A stretch of 64,000 nt of DNA from Isoperla grammatica (GCA_945910005.1 OX246747.1:6838966-6902965); one strand, 5' to 3'. Positions 1-10,786 are shown, counted from the first letter of the stretch. Notes: generated by a model not told the origin, from the sequence alone. Numbers and translations: made by a program.

Positions 1-769
1 TTCAAGTACATTTCAAAACTTAACTACAATATAAGGTCTTCTGTGCCAGTGTCTAATTCATTAGTTTGGAAAAGGAATAGATTGCACAGTTCCCGTTCTC
101 AAATTAAGTGTCCAGTTTATTGGTCTCCTATAGTCAAGTATCTCGGTTTCAGGATATGTAATTAAACGTCTTGTTGTGTAGCAATGCAACATATCTGGTG
201 ATGATCTGTAATCAATCAAGCTCATGTTGCCAATATAATGTTCTTGGTTTTCTTATGGAACACATCTTTACATTTCCAGTGGCTTTAGATGATGGAGTTG
301 AGATCTGAGGTGTCTTATTTGTAGCCTGTTAGTAGTTAGTGCATAGAGTAATAAACCGACCTTTAAGATCGAAGTTAACGAGCCCATCTCTTATATGCGA
401 CTGTATGCGTATATACTGTATGTATTTATTTGCATTAAATGCCCTTTGTAAATATTATAAAGAGTTGTGAGAGATTAACTGATGTGGGTTGGTAGAGTTT
501 TCGATTAGGATAGGCCAGTTTGTTAACTAAGGAAATATAACCACATGTTAATATAGACCAGTCTACTATTATAACCTGCTTTTGTACACAATGTTTCTTG
601 AAAGGTAGGACATTTAATTCAGTTCAATGTTTGCAGTTTTATTCTATGTTTTGTTTTATGTATGCCACGTCCTACTTTGAGAGTGTATGAAGCAGTACAG
701 TGTAGGTATATCTTGGATAGGTACCATCCATGCTGGTTGATGTCTGCCAGTTCCTAGATGCACCATTAC
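1..769. other. No recognisable gene
   Basis: AT-rich sequence with no ORF resembling a known family and no clear splice structure. It could be intron, 3' untranslated region or intergenic DNA. Confidence 0.5.
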
Positions 770-948
770 CACAGTATAAGGAGCATACAGTGCAAAACTT
801 GGGCGATCGCGCAGCTACGGTCGCCCTGGGGGCGAGTTATCCCAGTTAGCTCATATTGTAGGCGAGGGGGGTGGTGAGGAGGTAGCCCTCTCCACCTTCC
901 CCGAGGTCTCGTCCATGGTCGCGGTGAGTTTGGTCTCCTTATACTGTG
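770..948. mobile_element. MITE with CACAGTATAAGGAG inverted ends and 7-bp TSD
   Basis: The element begins CACAGTATAAGGAG and ends CTCCTTATACTGTG, a perfect 14-bp inverted repeat. It is flanked by exact direct repeats CCATTAC at 763-769 and 949-955, a 7-bp target duplication. The 179-bp interior is GC-rich, contains GGGCGATCGC and has no ORF, so it is non-autonomous. The same ends and the same TSD length recur at 4229-4262. The superfamily is not clear: hAT usually gives 8 bp and CACTA elements 3 bp. Confidence 0.85.
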
Positions 949-955
949 CCATTAC

Positions 956-2356
956 TATGGGTGTACGTGTTTTTGTTTACTTTCATCATTCATTGCTTTC
1001 TCGTCATTGTCCCGGCTCGCTCAACTGTTGATGTGTGCGAAATCGGGCTTCTATCATCGATTCACCGTTAAACCGGTATTATTTACTCATAAAATGCTGG
1101 AGTTTATCAAAATTTGGATCAATGTTTCTATATTGTGTAAAAAAAAAGTATTAATTAGTTTACAGAATTCCTTCCGTTACTTGCGGAGAGGTCTCTGAGA
1201 CAAAGCACAAAGCAACAACGGGCTTAGTTTCTCATGCATACCTCTATCTCACAGCTCTGCTGTAGATAGAAGTAGTATTTCTCCGGGTTAAGGCCATTAT
1301 GTCCCTTCTCATGTATTCATGGTCCCGTCTTAACTTGGGCCTCGCTATCTCCGGGGATGATCCATGTGACTGGGGTGGGTTTATTAATCTCGGACGTAAT
1401 ACTTTTGTAATCTGTAACAAATTATCAGTAGGTATATTTTCATAGCTGGTCTCTTGTTTTTTCTTCAAATAGTTAAGTTTTGACCAATATACTAATCAGA
1501 ACTATCTTTAAATCATTCAAAATTCGGGATAACAAATGTTGCTACAAACTCAAGATCTATTTGCGTGGCTTTACTATTTGTGTAGTAATCTTTGGGAAGT
1601 GTGTTATTCTTGTATGCATATACAGTGTATATTTCCAATATAAACCTCAATAAGGCAAAATAAATTAGTTTTTAACACAATATCGTAATAGGAAAGAGTG
1701 GCATTCATAGGAGACGGGTGTACTTGCGAAACCAGGCGCTATAGCTAGACTAGGAACTATCTCTAGTAGAATAATGACTACTACACACAGAATTAAACTC
1801 AGTGTTTTATTTTGTATAGAAAAGTTGCAAGAGTACACTAGGATTTTTTATTTACTCGATTACCATTTCGTATTTATTCAGTATTTAAACAGCGTTTAGT
1901 TTTCCGGAGGATGAATGTAACGCAGTACGACCTGTTTATGCCACTCTTTGTACATTTTATTTTACATGAATATATATTTGGCCGTGACAAGGCACTAGAG
2001 ATCACATTGCAGTCGTACTATCATCATCAATACACATTAGTAAAGTAATGCTCACCAAATTATACATAGCCTAATATATAATTTGCTTAAATAGAAACAA
2101 AAGCAGTAGGCCTATGGAGTCACTCAACATCGAATGGGTTCATTAATGTTAAAGTTGCCATCCAAGATCCTTGCAAGGCTTCATATACTTCGATGAATGT
2201 TTGTGCTCGATCCAGCCTTTCCAGCCAACATTCACTGAATATTGTATACACAACTTTCAACAATACGAATTTCTAAAATGTTGGAAAGACTAGGCCTACT
2301 AGACTTCTTTGGAATCAAATTAAAAGATGGCAACATAGTAGAACAGGTAAAAACGT
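956..2356. other. No recognisable gene
   Basis: AT-rich stretch with only short unsupported ORFs (63-74 codons) that match no family I know. It contains a TAGGCCTA-type motif near 2107 and 2293, common in several marine invertebrate genomes but not diagnostic. Confidence 0.45.
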
Positions 2357-2592
2357 TTTATAAAACCTAGTAGTTGGACTATACACTGTTCCTTGTCAAG
2401 ATCAAACAATTAAAACCGCAATATTTCGAGCCATAATCAGAGTCTTCAACGGGCGAAAACAAACTGACAAACAAACAACAAACAGTTTGTTTTCGCCCGT
2501 TGAAGATCTCTGATTAGGGCTCGAAATATTGCGGTTTTAATTGTTTGATCTTGACAAGGAACAGTGTATAGTCCAATTACTAGGTTTTATAT
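2357..2592. mobile_element. Foldback element (long imperfect palindrome)
   Basis: The left arm from about 2357 (TATAAAACCTAGTAGTTGG) is the near-complement of the right arm ending about 2592. The arms are over 90 bp each and share the ends of GGGCGAAAACAAACTG. The central loop of about 25 bases is rich in ACAAACAA. There is no coding capacity. A foldback MITE is the simplest reading; the transcript would form a long hairpin. Confidence 0.85.
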
Positions 2593-3595
2593 TCTTTGGA
2601 ATCGATGGATAATTAGTGCACTGGCTTCTAGTCTAGGGAGTGGCCGGAACGCCCGACGCTGCAGTGTAGTCGTTTGTCTTACACCTGCCCATAATCAGAC
2701 CATGGAGTAGGTACTATCAGACATAGTACATTCACACGTCCGTCCTACATTTATTAGTCTCCTTTAATACTCTTCACATCTTACTACTATTGTTGTAGCT
2801 TGTAATGTAAAATGCTTAATTTAACAAATAAATAATAATTTTGTTGTTTTATGATGTTATTGACAGATGGATCATGTGACGTTGGCCGAATCGTATTCAC
2901 ACATCGCCGGGGTTGTCATAAGGCCCCTTAGAGGTCGCAAAGGGGGCCGGCAATATATGAAAGGGGGAAAGGAGGACGGAAGGTAGACGGGAATAAAGGA
3001 AGATTTGCCCCCGGTCCAAAGAGGCCAGCAACAAGGCGAAACAAACGACAACAGAGCATAGGTAATTTTTAAATTTGAATATAGCGGGCTGGGTTATTGA
3101 CGTCCAAATTCCAGAGACACCAATATAAAAATATAATTTTTGTCAAATTATTTTCTGTATGCTAGACGACAAATAATGTTGAATTGGTTAAAGAGATGTG
3201 TATTGAAATTCCAACCATATAATTATTATGAAGTAATTATATGAGTAAAATATCATAACACATTCAGTCGGTGAATTTGAAATTAATTAATGAACCGCAT
3301 GGATTTAATTTGGTAGTACTGAAAATACAATTTCCGGTTGTCTAGAAGTTGTTTTTGGTGGTCTCTCGTGTTCTGGACGGTCACACTCGCATGGCTTTAG
3401 AGGGTGTAGTGGTTACTCTTGTGATTACATAGTATTTGTGATGGCTTCCTGACTTTAAACATGCTAGCCTAAGTCTAATATCTAGAGTATATACCTCTTG
3501 GCTATGCAAGTGAGTAATTATGTCAAATTGCTCTAACTTCTATCTGGGCTCGACAACCCATAATGTCGTGGTGGAGGCGAAACAGTAAGAAATCC
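2593..3595. other. No convincing gene
   Basis: Mostly AT-rich. A GC-richer island at 2869-3061 is bordered by TGACAG and AGGTAAT like a small plus-strand exon. Its ATG frame is open for only about 42 codons, so I do not call a gene. Confidence 0.4.
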
Positions 3596-3627
3596 ATTAA
3601 TTAATTAATTAATTAATTAATTAATTG
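3596..3627. repeat. (TTAA)n microsatellite
   Basis: About eight perfect TTAA/AATT units, an uninterrupted simple repeat. Confidence 0.95.
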
Positions 3628-3931
3628 TTTAACATCTAACTAAATTATAAAACAAGTAAATTTAGTCAATATACCAACGCCCAAAAGCCTGGGTCGTTGC
3701 AATATGTTGGTCCGGTGACTCAGGCTGCTCGGCTACGGGAAGTCCATATGCATGTGCAACATCTTCTTGCTCACTAACATAACTATCCGAGTATTCAACA
3801 CTTGTACTTGCAGCAATTTGCGACGGTTCACTCCTACATACATCTTATATTTTACTACACTTTTTAGCTCCTGTTTCGCGAATGCGTACCTTCTTGTCTC
3901 TTTTTCGTTCAGCTCCCTCTTTTCTCTTCTT

Positions 3932-4180
3932 ACTTTTACTAGTACTGGTGTTCATGATCACGTTGATCAGCTAGCCTACAGTCATGCTACAGTTAAACCG
4001 CGCAAGAGGCTAGAACTTTTACTAGTACTACTGTTGATGATCACGTTGATCAGCTAGCCTACAGTCATGCTACAGTTACACCGCGCAAGGGGCTAGAACT
4101 TTTACTAGTACTACTGTTGATGATCACGTTGATCAGCTAGCCTACAGTCATGCTACAGTTACACCGCGCAAGGGGCTAGA
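3932..4180. repeat. 83-bp tandem repeat, about 3 copies
   Basis: GATCACGTTGATCAGCTAGCC recurs at an 83-bp spacing (near 3956, 4039 and 4122). The first copy is most diverged. The unit contains the palindromic core TGATCACGTTGATCA. Confidence 0.9.
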
Positions 4181-4228
4181 ACTGCATTGCTGCTGTGGTC
4201 TCGACTCCGCCAACTGACTGAGTGTAGG

Positions 4229-4262
4229 CACAGTATAAGGAAAGATACCTCGTTATACTGTG
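4229..4262. mobile_element. 34-bp miniature inverted-repeat element with 7-bp TSD
   Basis: CACAGTATAAGG and its complement TTATACTGTG enclose only about ten bases. Exact 7-bp direct repeats GTGTAGG flank it at 4222-4228 and 4263-4269. It shares termini and TSD length with the 179-bp element at 770-948, so it is probably an extreme internal-deletion derivative of the same family. Confidence 0.85.
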
Positions 4263-4486
4263 GTGTAGGTAGCGTGAGAGTGTCTACAAAGTACAAAGTG
4301 TGTGTAGGCTATGACTAAACACAGCCGCTTCTGGCTTCCCCAATTCCCGCACTCTTATTACAAGCTAGCACACACACAGGGTGACTCACTGGTACACGCA
4401 GCGCGGCCAGCGCCGGTATGTAGGTAGATAGGTAGGAAGGTAGGACAATGCATTAATATATTTTTAAATAGAGCTGGAAGACCCAC

Positions 4487-4696
4487 CTTTTCATAGCGCT
4501 TAGAAGTTGTTCTGTCTAGATCGAGAGATACCAGCGGAGGCCTAACATCCTTTACTACCATGGTTACGGGTACAGTTTCAGTCATAACAGATTCAGTCAT
4601 AGTTTCACTCTCTTGGGTTTCGGTAATTGTCTCCAGTTGGCCTGCGGATGGGCAAACTTCCTCTAAGCCCCCTTCATCTGGGAACCAATATTTTGT
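4487..4696 (-). CDS. Putative internal exon, unknown protein
   Basis: Seventy codons are open on the minus strand between an acceptor (CACACAG) and a donor (AAAG|GTGGGT), in phase 0 at both ends. The peptide is acidic and Thr/Val-rich in the middle and ends near RTTSKRYEK. I recognise no domain. It lies downstream of two other minus-strand exon-like pieces, but its phase does not fit the DUF4806 terminal exon, so it may belong to another gene. Confidence 0.4.
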
Positions 4697-4762
4697 CTGT
4701 GTGTGTCAGTCACTGTTTTACTAATAGTATTAAAAGAAAAATTGAATAAAGTCATTTATACC

Positions 4763-5230
4763 ACATTCTATGTTACTTACGAGTTTTTGGATTTCAGATA
4801 GGAAATATTTTGGGTAGATACGACGTTTTGCTTTGACTTGATAAAACAAAAGTTACTTTCAAAAATAGGGAGTTTCTTTTTCTTACAATAATTGAAATTG
4901 AAATTGTCTGATTTATTTTATCTTAGTTATTACATTATTATAGAAGTATTTCAGCCTTCATTTCTAATTAGGAAACAAGTCTCACATTATTTTGTTTTGC
5001 TTTAATGTTGTTATAAGAAAGTTACCTGCAAGATATTGTAACTAAACAATGAAATTAATTTAAATCAGGCTTATATTACATTAATTGAGAACAACGAGTA
5101 TTGTTGTAGATTTAATAATAATAGAACACAATAATTCGTGCGACACACTCCAGCCTGATGGGGGAGTAGAGATAGAGTGTTGGGCAGGCTGCACTGTATT
5201 AGTTAGAAGTAAGCTATGTTTTACGTCAAC
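4763..5230. other. AT-rich non-coding stretch
   Basis: Strongly AT-rich, no ORF, intron-like composition between exon-like segments on the minus strand. Confidence 0.5.
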
Positions 5231-5641
5231 CTATTGGTGGGGTAACTTGTCATAAAACTCCCAAGTGTACATTGGAATATTTAACTCTTGAAGGTGCTGC
5301 CACTTCTTCTTTTTAACCTTGATAGGTGCCCTGTATAGTTGCTTGGGCTTTGGGGGGTTTTCCTTTTTTCTACCTGGAAGATTTTTTAAATAATCCGTGT
5401 ACATTAATTTGTATTGGATAGTTCCTCCCGGATTGTACTTCAATACCCTCACATCGGTAACCACTTGGTCCCCTCTGCGTACTCCTGGTCTAATTGATTC
5501 ATAAATTAAGGACAGTGTGTAGTCACGAAAAAAGTCGTAAGTAAGATACTTAACGTCATCAGGGTTATTTTTCCGTGCTTCTCGACAAACGGAGACGTAA
5601 TCGGAAGGCAGATAAATTTCGCGATTCTTCAGCACACGCAC
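5231..5641 (-). CDS. Conserved uncharacterised invertebrate domain, terminal exon
   Basis: About 136 codons end in a stop after a KLPHQ C-terminus. Marks include LPSDYVSVCREAR, a TYDFFRDYTL segment, SIRPG..GD..VTD, a YNPGG.I.YKL stretch and a basic K-rich part before WQHLQEL and FYDKLP. From memory this arrangement occurs in uncharacterised, often transposon-linked invertebrate proteins; I know no function. An in-frame stop lies a few codons upstream of the conserved part, so the first codon is probably set by splicing. It may be a genuine domesticated gene or a transposon accessory gene. Confidence 0.55.
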   Translation of the reverse strand: MRVLKNREIYLPSDYVSVCREARKNNPDDVKYLTYDFFRDYTLSLIYESIRPGVRRGDQVVTDVRVLKYNPGGTIQYKLMYTDYLKNLPGRKKENPPKPKQLYRAPIKVKKKKWQHLQELNIPMYTWEFYDKLPHQ

Positions 5642-5852
5642 GGACCGAAAACTAAGTTATCTAAACACCTTTCTTCTGAAAGTGACACATGAATGACTTA
5701 TCCGTCACTGTAATGAACACTATAACTTCCAAACATGCTATCGAATCGAAATACAAGATTATTCTTTCGTCCACATTTAAAATATTACAACAAAGCTTCC
5801 ATTAAAAATATTCAGAATTGAGTATGTGTACTCAAAGACAAATATTTCAGAC

Positions 5853-6930
5853 TCAATTACCCTGGATCTGCTTAGGTCTATTGGTGAGCCTTTGTTTGGA
5901 ACGGCGGAACCAATCCTTTATAGCTGTCTCAACACTCCTGTCATCTGCATCTGTAAGTATAGGTATACTCCTGACAGTATCTGAAAAATAAATTTAAATA
6001 CGCTTATATAATAATGGAGGCCTATACCTAAGTCCTATCATGGATAAGTTGAATTTGAAGTTTCCGCCCGCAATTACACCTGTGGAGGGATGTAGCTATA
6101 GAAGGCACTGCATAGCCTGGAGACATTGGGTTTCTAGTGCTGGAATCACTATGGCTGGAATGGTGCTGGAGAAGTTATGGCAGACGGTGAAGTCTGGAAC
6201 ATTCTCCTATAGTTCGGACATGTCAAATTAATAGATAGTGGGATTGCTGAGAAGAATGATGGAATTGGGAATTCCAGGTAGAAGGCAATGACATCACTGC
6301 TTCATATTTTCAAATAAACCAATATTCAATTAAGCTACACAGTATGTACATACCAAAATGACAAATTGAGGTAAGCCTAGGCCTAGACTAGGCCTAGCCT
6401 ACTTGCAAAAAATGATTGATTTTACCTTTTACTGCAGTTGCAATAATTAGGCTTGAGAATTTTATTTTTGAAGTGGTCCCAAAATACGTGGCCTTGGAGG
6501 ATAGCTCGTCAACCAATAAATGTTTCTTCATGCGCCTGGTAGCTTCCCCCGATGTTCGGCCTCCCATGATATAAGCTCTCGCACATTGAACAAGCAAATG
6601 TTATCTTGGGTAGGCATTTTTAGTTTCATGTAGGATACAAGCTTACTAATTCTAGCAACTAACTAATTCTAGCAACTAACTAATTCTAGCAACTTACTAA
6701 TTCTAGCAACTTACTAATTTTGCATATGTGTCTGTATTGTTAGCCAGAGCAGCTTCCATCTCTTCTGCGGCCTCTACATTTTGCATAGAAAGTGTTTGAG
6801 GCAGTTGAACTGCTTGCAACTGCTGAGAAGGCTGCTCTGCATGCTCTTGGAAATTCAAGATTTTCTGGATGTTGTTCTTAGCAAACAGACTTCTCTTGTT
6901 AGATTTTGTAACAGTCGCTTGTTCTCCTTA
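5853..6930 (-). pseudogene. DUF4806-domain protein, three exon pieces
   Basis: Reading down the minus strand, a Gln/Ala-rich exon (about 6930-6722) ends ...NNTDTYAKL at a donor TTA|GTAAGT. The core DUF4806-like exon (6590-6426; GGRTSGEATRRM then LLVDEL) ends at AAAG|GTAAAA, phase 1. The last exon (5980-5853) begins after TTTTTCAG with the two bases that complete the codon, runs into ETAIKDWFRRSKQR and stops. The second and third pieces therefore splice in frame. The core exon lacks an AG exactly where its acceptor should be, so the copy may be dead or misread. DUF4806 proteins are often transposon-associated; no biochemical role is established. Confidence 0.6.
6649..6721. repeat. 17-bp tandem repeat, about 4.5 copies
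   Basis: The unit ACTAATTCTAGCAACT(A/T) repeats head to tail. It sits in what would be an intron of the minus-strand DUF4806 fragment. Confidence 0.9.
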
Positions 6931-7012
6931 GTTTTTTGGTAAACGTCTGGGAAAAAAACATTTATGCAAACATATAAGAAAATAGTAAGATTGCTACATA
7001 TATCACTGAATA

Positions 7013-7600
7013 CCTATAATATCTTAGCAGATGCGAGTCTGCTACGTTTAGAGGATCAAGACGATCCGCACAGTTCCAATATAACATGTCTTGGAAACCT
7101 ACAATATCTTAGCAGATGCGAGTCTTCTACGTTTAGAGGATCAAGACAATCCGCACTGTTCCAATATAACATGTCTTGGAAACCTATAATATCTTAGCAG
7201 ATGCGAGTCTTCTACGTTTAGAGGATCAAGACAATCCGCACTGTTCCAATATAACATGTCTTGGAAACCTATAATATTTTAGCAGATGCGAGTCTTCTAC
7301 GTTTAGAGGATCAAGACAATCCGCACTGTTCCAATATAACATGTCTTGGAAACCTATAATATCTTAGCAGATGCGAGTCTTCTACGTTTAGAGGATCAAG
7401 ACAATCCGCACTGTTCCAATATAACATGTCTTGGAAACCTATAATATCTTAGCAGATGCGAGTCTTCTACGTTTAGAGGATCAAGACAATCCGCACTGTT
7501 CCAATATAACATGTCTTGGAAACCTATAATATTTTAGCAGATGCGAGTCTTCTACGTTTAGAGGATCAAGACGATCCGCACAGTTCCAAGATAACATATA
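7013..7600. repeat. 85-bp minisatellite, about 7 copies
   Basis: ATCTTAGCAGATGCGAGTCT recurs every 85 bp from 7021, with few substitutions. The first and last copies share the variant GACGATCCGCACAG while the inner ones have GACAATCCGCACTG, consistent with homogenisation of the interior. Confidence 0.95.
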
Positions 7601-7639
7601 CTATATGTTATATGACGCGGCGAGACCCGACAGCCAAGT

Positions 7640-8010
7640 TTTAATAATAACTTTGATTTTTGGCCGGCCCTTCGAAAAGCTTAAGAAGCTGGGTGCACGG
7701 ATGTGTATAATTGAATAAATAAATGGAGCCAGTTGATGATTTCATCCTTTTTTCATGCAGAAGTTGGTTGTTTGTTTTCTTGAACGCTGTGGTTGCGTGC
7801 ATTGTCCATGATAATGAGACTAGGTTCGGAGAGATAACGTAACATGTTTTCCAGCCATTGTTCAAAGTTATCGCTATTCATTTCCCCATGGTAGTCACCA
7901 GTGTTACTACCAGAACCAAAGAGTAAGCTGGATTCAGTGACAAAAAAATCTCCCCCCCCCCCCCCGCAACCTTCCAACACAATAAATCTCCTTCCATCAT
8001 TCATTATCAC
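7640..8010 (-). pseudogene. DDE_3-type transposase fragment
   Basis: The minus strand encodes GRRFIVL, then SSLLFGSGSNTGDYHGEMN, NFEQWLENML and LIIMDNARNHSVQ, followed by NKQPT. This is the arrangement of a DDE_3 (Tc1/mariner-like) transposase around its second catalytic aspartate (IMDN). A homopolymer run (about 7953-7966) inserts glycines, and the C-terminal part shifts frame near 7760. A second piece of the same family lies at 18985-19260. The N-terminal side is replaced by a retroposon tail. Confidence 0.65.
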
Positions 8011-8103
8011 CCACTCATCGTCTTGATAAGCCTCGTCTTGATAAGCCAAGTTGTAAAATTATAACACGTTAAGCCCAAATATCAATCTATCAATCAATCT
8101 AGG
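7990..8103 (+). mobile_element. Shared-tail retroposon fragment
   Basis: Only the 3' tail of the retroposon family is present (CACCCACTCATCGTCTTGAT.. ACGTTAAGCCC), ending in (AATC)n. It abuts the transposase relic. Confidence 0.8.
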
Positions 8104-8138
8104 CCTACTAACAAAGATGCAATAAGTTTAATGCTTAC

Positions 8139-8316
8139 CTGCTTCACATTCACATAGCTGTTGAATGAGACTGTTACAGACGCCCAAGCTTTATGTTTTT
8201 TGGCGAGACTTGTTCCGTCTGTCTTCCTGTTTTCAATGATATCCTTGAAATCATACACTCTTGTAGTACCTGCTTCTCGTCTTCCGTAAATAGATCAGCT
8301 CGTTTCTTTGCCGCCA
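8139..8316 (-). pseudogene. Myb/SANT-like (zeste-type) DNA-binding exon, frameshifted
   Basis: It starts MAAKKRADLFTEDEKQVL, and a second frame continues KDIIENRKTD then KAWASVTVSFNS, the pattern of Myb/SANT-like domains found in transposon-associated or zeste-like proteins. One frameshift near the LQE codons separates the halves. The exon ends VKQ|GTAAGC, a good donor. An H1 retroposon sits immediately upstream of the start codon. In Harbinger-type elements such proteins accompany a separate transposase; a link to the HARBI1-like relic at 20.1-20.5 kb is only a guess. Confidence 0.6.
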
Positions 8317-8333
8317 TGTCTTGAAAAGGACAA

Positions 8334-8640
8334 CCTGCCCAGGGACTGCTACCTTATCGTGGTGGGCAGGTTTGTGTGCTTTGATGATCCCAAGAGCTAT
8401 GCCGGCGGAAGCGTATGCTTCTGGTAGGGTCACCCTAGACCACTGGTCGAGGAGGAGGAGTCAGACGAAATGCAGTCTACACCCCAATCCCCTTTCCTCC
8501 CCCTTCCCGTTTCCACCCCGCCCTCCTACGTGCCCCTTTCCTCCAAACAGCCCCATATTTCATCTTCATATATCACCCACTCATTGTCTCGATTAGCCTC
8601 GTTGCAAAAATATGAGACGTTAAGCCCAAATAATCAATCA
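8334..8640 (+). mobile_element. H1-type short retroposon, full length
   Basis: H1 head (CCTGCCCAGGGACTGC), pyrimidine-rich body and shared tail ending (AATC)n. Direct repeats AAAAGGACAA flank it at about 8324-8333 and 8640-8649, a target-site duplication from target-primed integration. No pol III A/B boxes were recognised, so a tRNA origin is not supported. Confidence 0.85.
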
Positions 8641-9112
8641 AAAGGACAATCTAACAATTCACGTCACAGCCTTGTGAATTGTTAAATATTAGATCGCGGT
8701 GGCCGTTTACAATGTAGCCAAGTCTAACAATGACCTAGCTTCTCCTCAGCTGAGTCGGGCGTGAGAAAGGTTCATGAATTCCATTCGTGAGTCTCGACTG
8801 GGAAAGGCTGAGGAAAGGCTGAGTTAAGGAGCACGTGAGGAAGCGACTATGCATTTGGACCATAGTTATACTCCCCATCACCCATTTGTGGAAATTGAAT
8901 TTTTCTTGGCAAATTAAACAACGTTCTTGCACCCAAGAGAAGTTCATTGTGAAATGGGTTAAGTCCTTTTACTAGCCTACTTAGTGCAGTCAGCGGAATC
9001 CAGTATCTAAATACCAATCTTGCAAAAATGTTGATAAGCCAGCACCTTGGTCGTCTCACTCGTTCATTGGTACTGTTACGGTACTTACTTGCTCTCACTG
9101 CAACAATAATGC

Positions 9113-9196
9113 CGGGCTGGCTCAGTTGGTGAGGGGCGGTTCAGTCTTGGGCAGGCGCTGTCTCGAGGGCGAAACCCATTAATCAATCAATCGATG
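9113..9196 (+). mobile_element. tRNA-like SINE fragment
   Basis: TGGCTCAGTTGG matches a pol III A box exactly and is followed by a short sequence and an (AATC)n tail. A canonical B box (GGTTCGANTCC) is not visible. It is the only copy in the window with a tRNA-like head. Confidence 0.55.
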
Positions 9197-9599
9197 CTTA
9201 GTTCATTCAATTGGAATGGGTTGTGGGGGGGGGGGGGGGTCAAGGCAGGGGAAATATATGGGCGCCACTTAATTTTGTTGGTGGGTTATAATTAAAAAAT
9301 CCCCCGCTGTCGATAAGACTACTTAAATGATGATCCAATAATTTGAGTGTATTGAGGGATTGATTTGGGTCTACGACCTTGTACATATACAGTGTACAGC
9401 AAAATATTGACAACACGATCATGATTGTGGTTAATAACAGAGAAATTGATTTCTACCATTCACACTCATAATAGCATAGCCCCTTACGACAAGACAATGA
9501 CTTGAAGACGTGTTGTGTGTGTTTTTAGACCTGTGTGAATTTCATAAAAGAACTACGTCTTCTACTGTTTTTAAACTATTTTAAATACTATATGCGCTG

Positions 9600-10260
9600 A
9601 ACACCAACCCTCTACACTGGTGTACACAGATGGTTCAAATACCGGTGATGACGTAGGTTCCGCTTTTTATTGTTTTAACACAGTGACAGGTTTTAAATTG
9701 AGGGGTATGTGTAGTGTTTTTTCTGCAGATTGTATGCTTTTAGAAAGGCTTTAAAGGCACTGGTACGTCACCCACCAGGCAAGATCTTAGTGTGCTCGGA
9801 TAGTCTAAGTGCCCTTCAAGCACTTAATGTCCTATATTCTAGTAATCCCTTAGTATTAGAAATACAATTTTATATGTCCGAGTTAGCAAATATGGGTTCT
9901 ACTATTTTATTTTGTTGGGTACCTGGTTACATGGGTATAGAAGGTAATGAAAAAGCAGACAAGGAGCAAAATCTGCCTCTATAAAGGGGTCGATAGACAA
10001 CGAGATGGTTCCTACTTCAGACGTCAAAAGCACATTTCGGGAACACATGTGTCGGCTACGACAGTCTGCCTGGAGTCGTGTAGTTAACAATAAACTACGA
10101 AAAATAAAACCTATACTAATTTATTCTCTCACAGACATACGTCTTACCCGTCGTGAGGATGTGGTTTTGACCCGGCTGCGTATAGGCCATACGTATTTTA
10201 CCCAGTCATGCCTTTTTTACCTTGATAATTTGAATGAAAGCCCCTTTTTCTGAGAAAACA
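9600..10260 (+). pseudogene. LINE ORF2 RNase H and C-terminal fragment
   Basis: The frame opens with VYTDGS (first RNase H aspartate), continues with a region resembling FSADC..., then VCSDSLSALQALN and FCWVPGYMGIEGNEKADK, which carry the remaining RNase H motifs. After a frameshift near 9980 it continues to W..VVNNKLRKIKP and LTRLRIGHTYFTQS. This order is typical of I/Jockey-superfamily LINEs of arthropods. At least two frameshifts (near 9740 and 9980) and a stop after PFF make it non-functional. The RT domain is not present upstream. Confidence 0.8.
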
Positions 10261-10587
10261 GGTTTATCTCCAACTTTTGATGTTTCGTACTTACCATATA
10301 TTTTATTGAAGAGTGTACCCTTTGGTATATAATACTAATTGACAGCTGCATTCAAGGATAGTTATTTCGAATGAACACAATTCACTGCTTTACGTAGCTC
10401 CTCATCGGCGTAACCTCGGTTGTCTTTTTTACGTTTCTACCATCGAGGCATATATTAATTGGGACAAAGAACGGAATGAGCTTAAACAGGAGGAAAGATA
10501 AGTCTGGGCCCTAGACAACAAATAGACAATTCACACAGTCTTTGGTAGCACTTCTAGGGCCTTAAGTAATTTGTTAAAAACATGTGC

Positions 10588-10786
10588 TCCTGCCCATGGA
10601 CTGCTTCGTGGTGGGCAGGTTTGTGCGCTTTGATGATACCTGGAGATATGCCGGCGGGAGCGTATGCTTCTGGTAGGGCCACCCTAGCCGGACAGATCGA
10701 GGAGAAGTCAGACGAAATGCAGTCCACAACCCCCCCCCCTCCCTTTTTCTCCCCCTTTCCCTTTTCCACCCCGCCCTCCTACTTGC
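10588..10786 (+). mobile_element. H1-type retroposon, 3'-truncated
   Basis: A complete H1 head and pyrimidine-rich body end abruptly at about 10786, next to the C-terminal codons of the adjacent minus-strand ORF. The shared tail is missing. Confidence 0.8.

Noticed and set aside
784..940. U1/U4 snRNA-like gene
   Set aside because: CCTGGGGGCGAGTTATCCC superficially recalls U1 but no Sm site or stem order matches; the sequence is the interior of a MITE.
1007..1468. Short ORFs on both strands
   Set aside because: No start context, splice sites or family similarity.
2869..3061. Plus-strand exon starting MDHVTLAESYSHIAG
   Set aside because: Borders look splice-like but the frame closes after about 42 codons.
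8470..8685. Pro/Ser-rich ORFs at H1 elements
   Set aside because: Pyrimidine-rich body of the retroposon gives Pro/Ser codons without stops.
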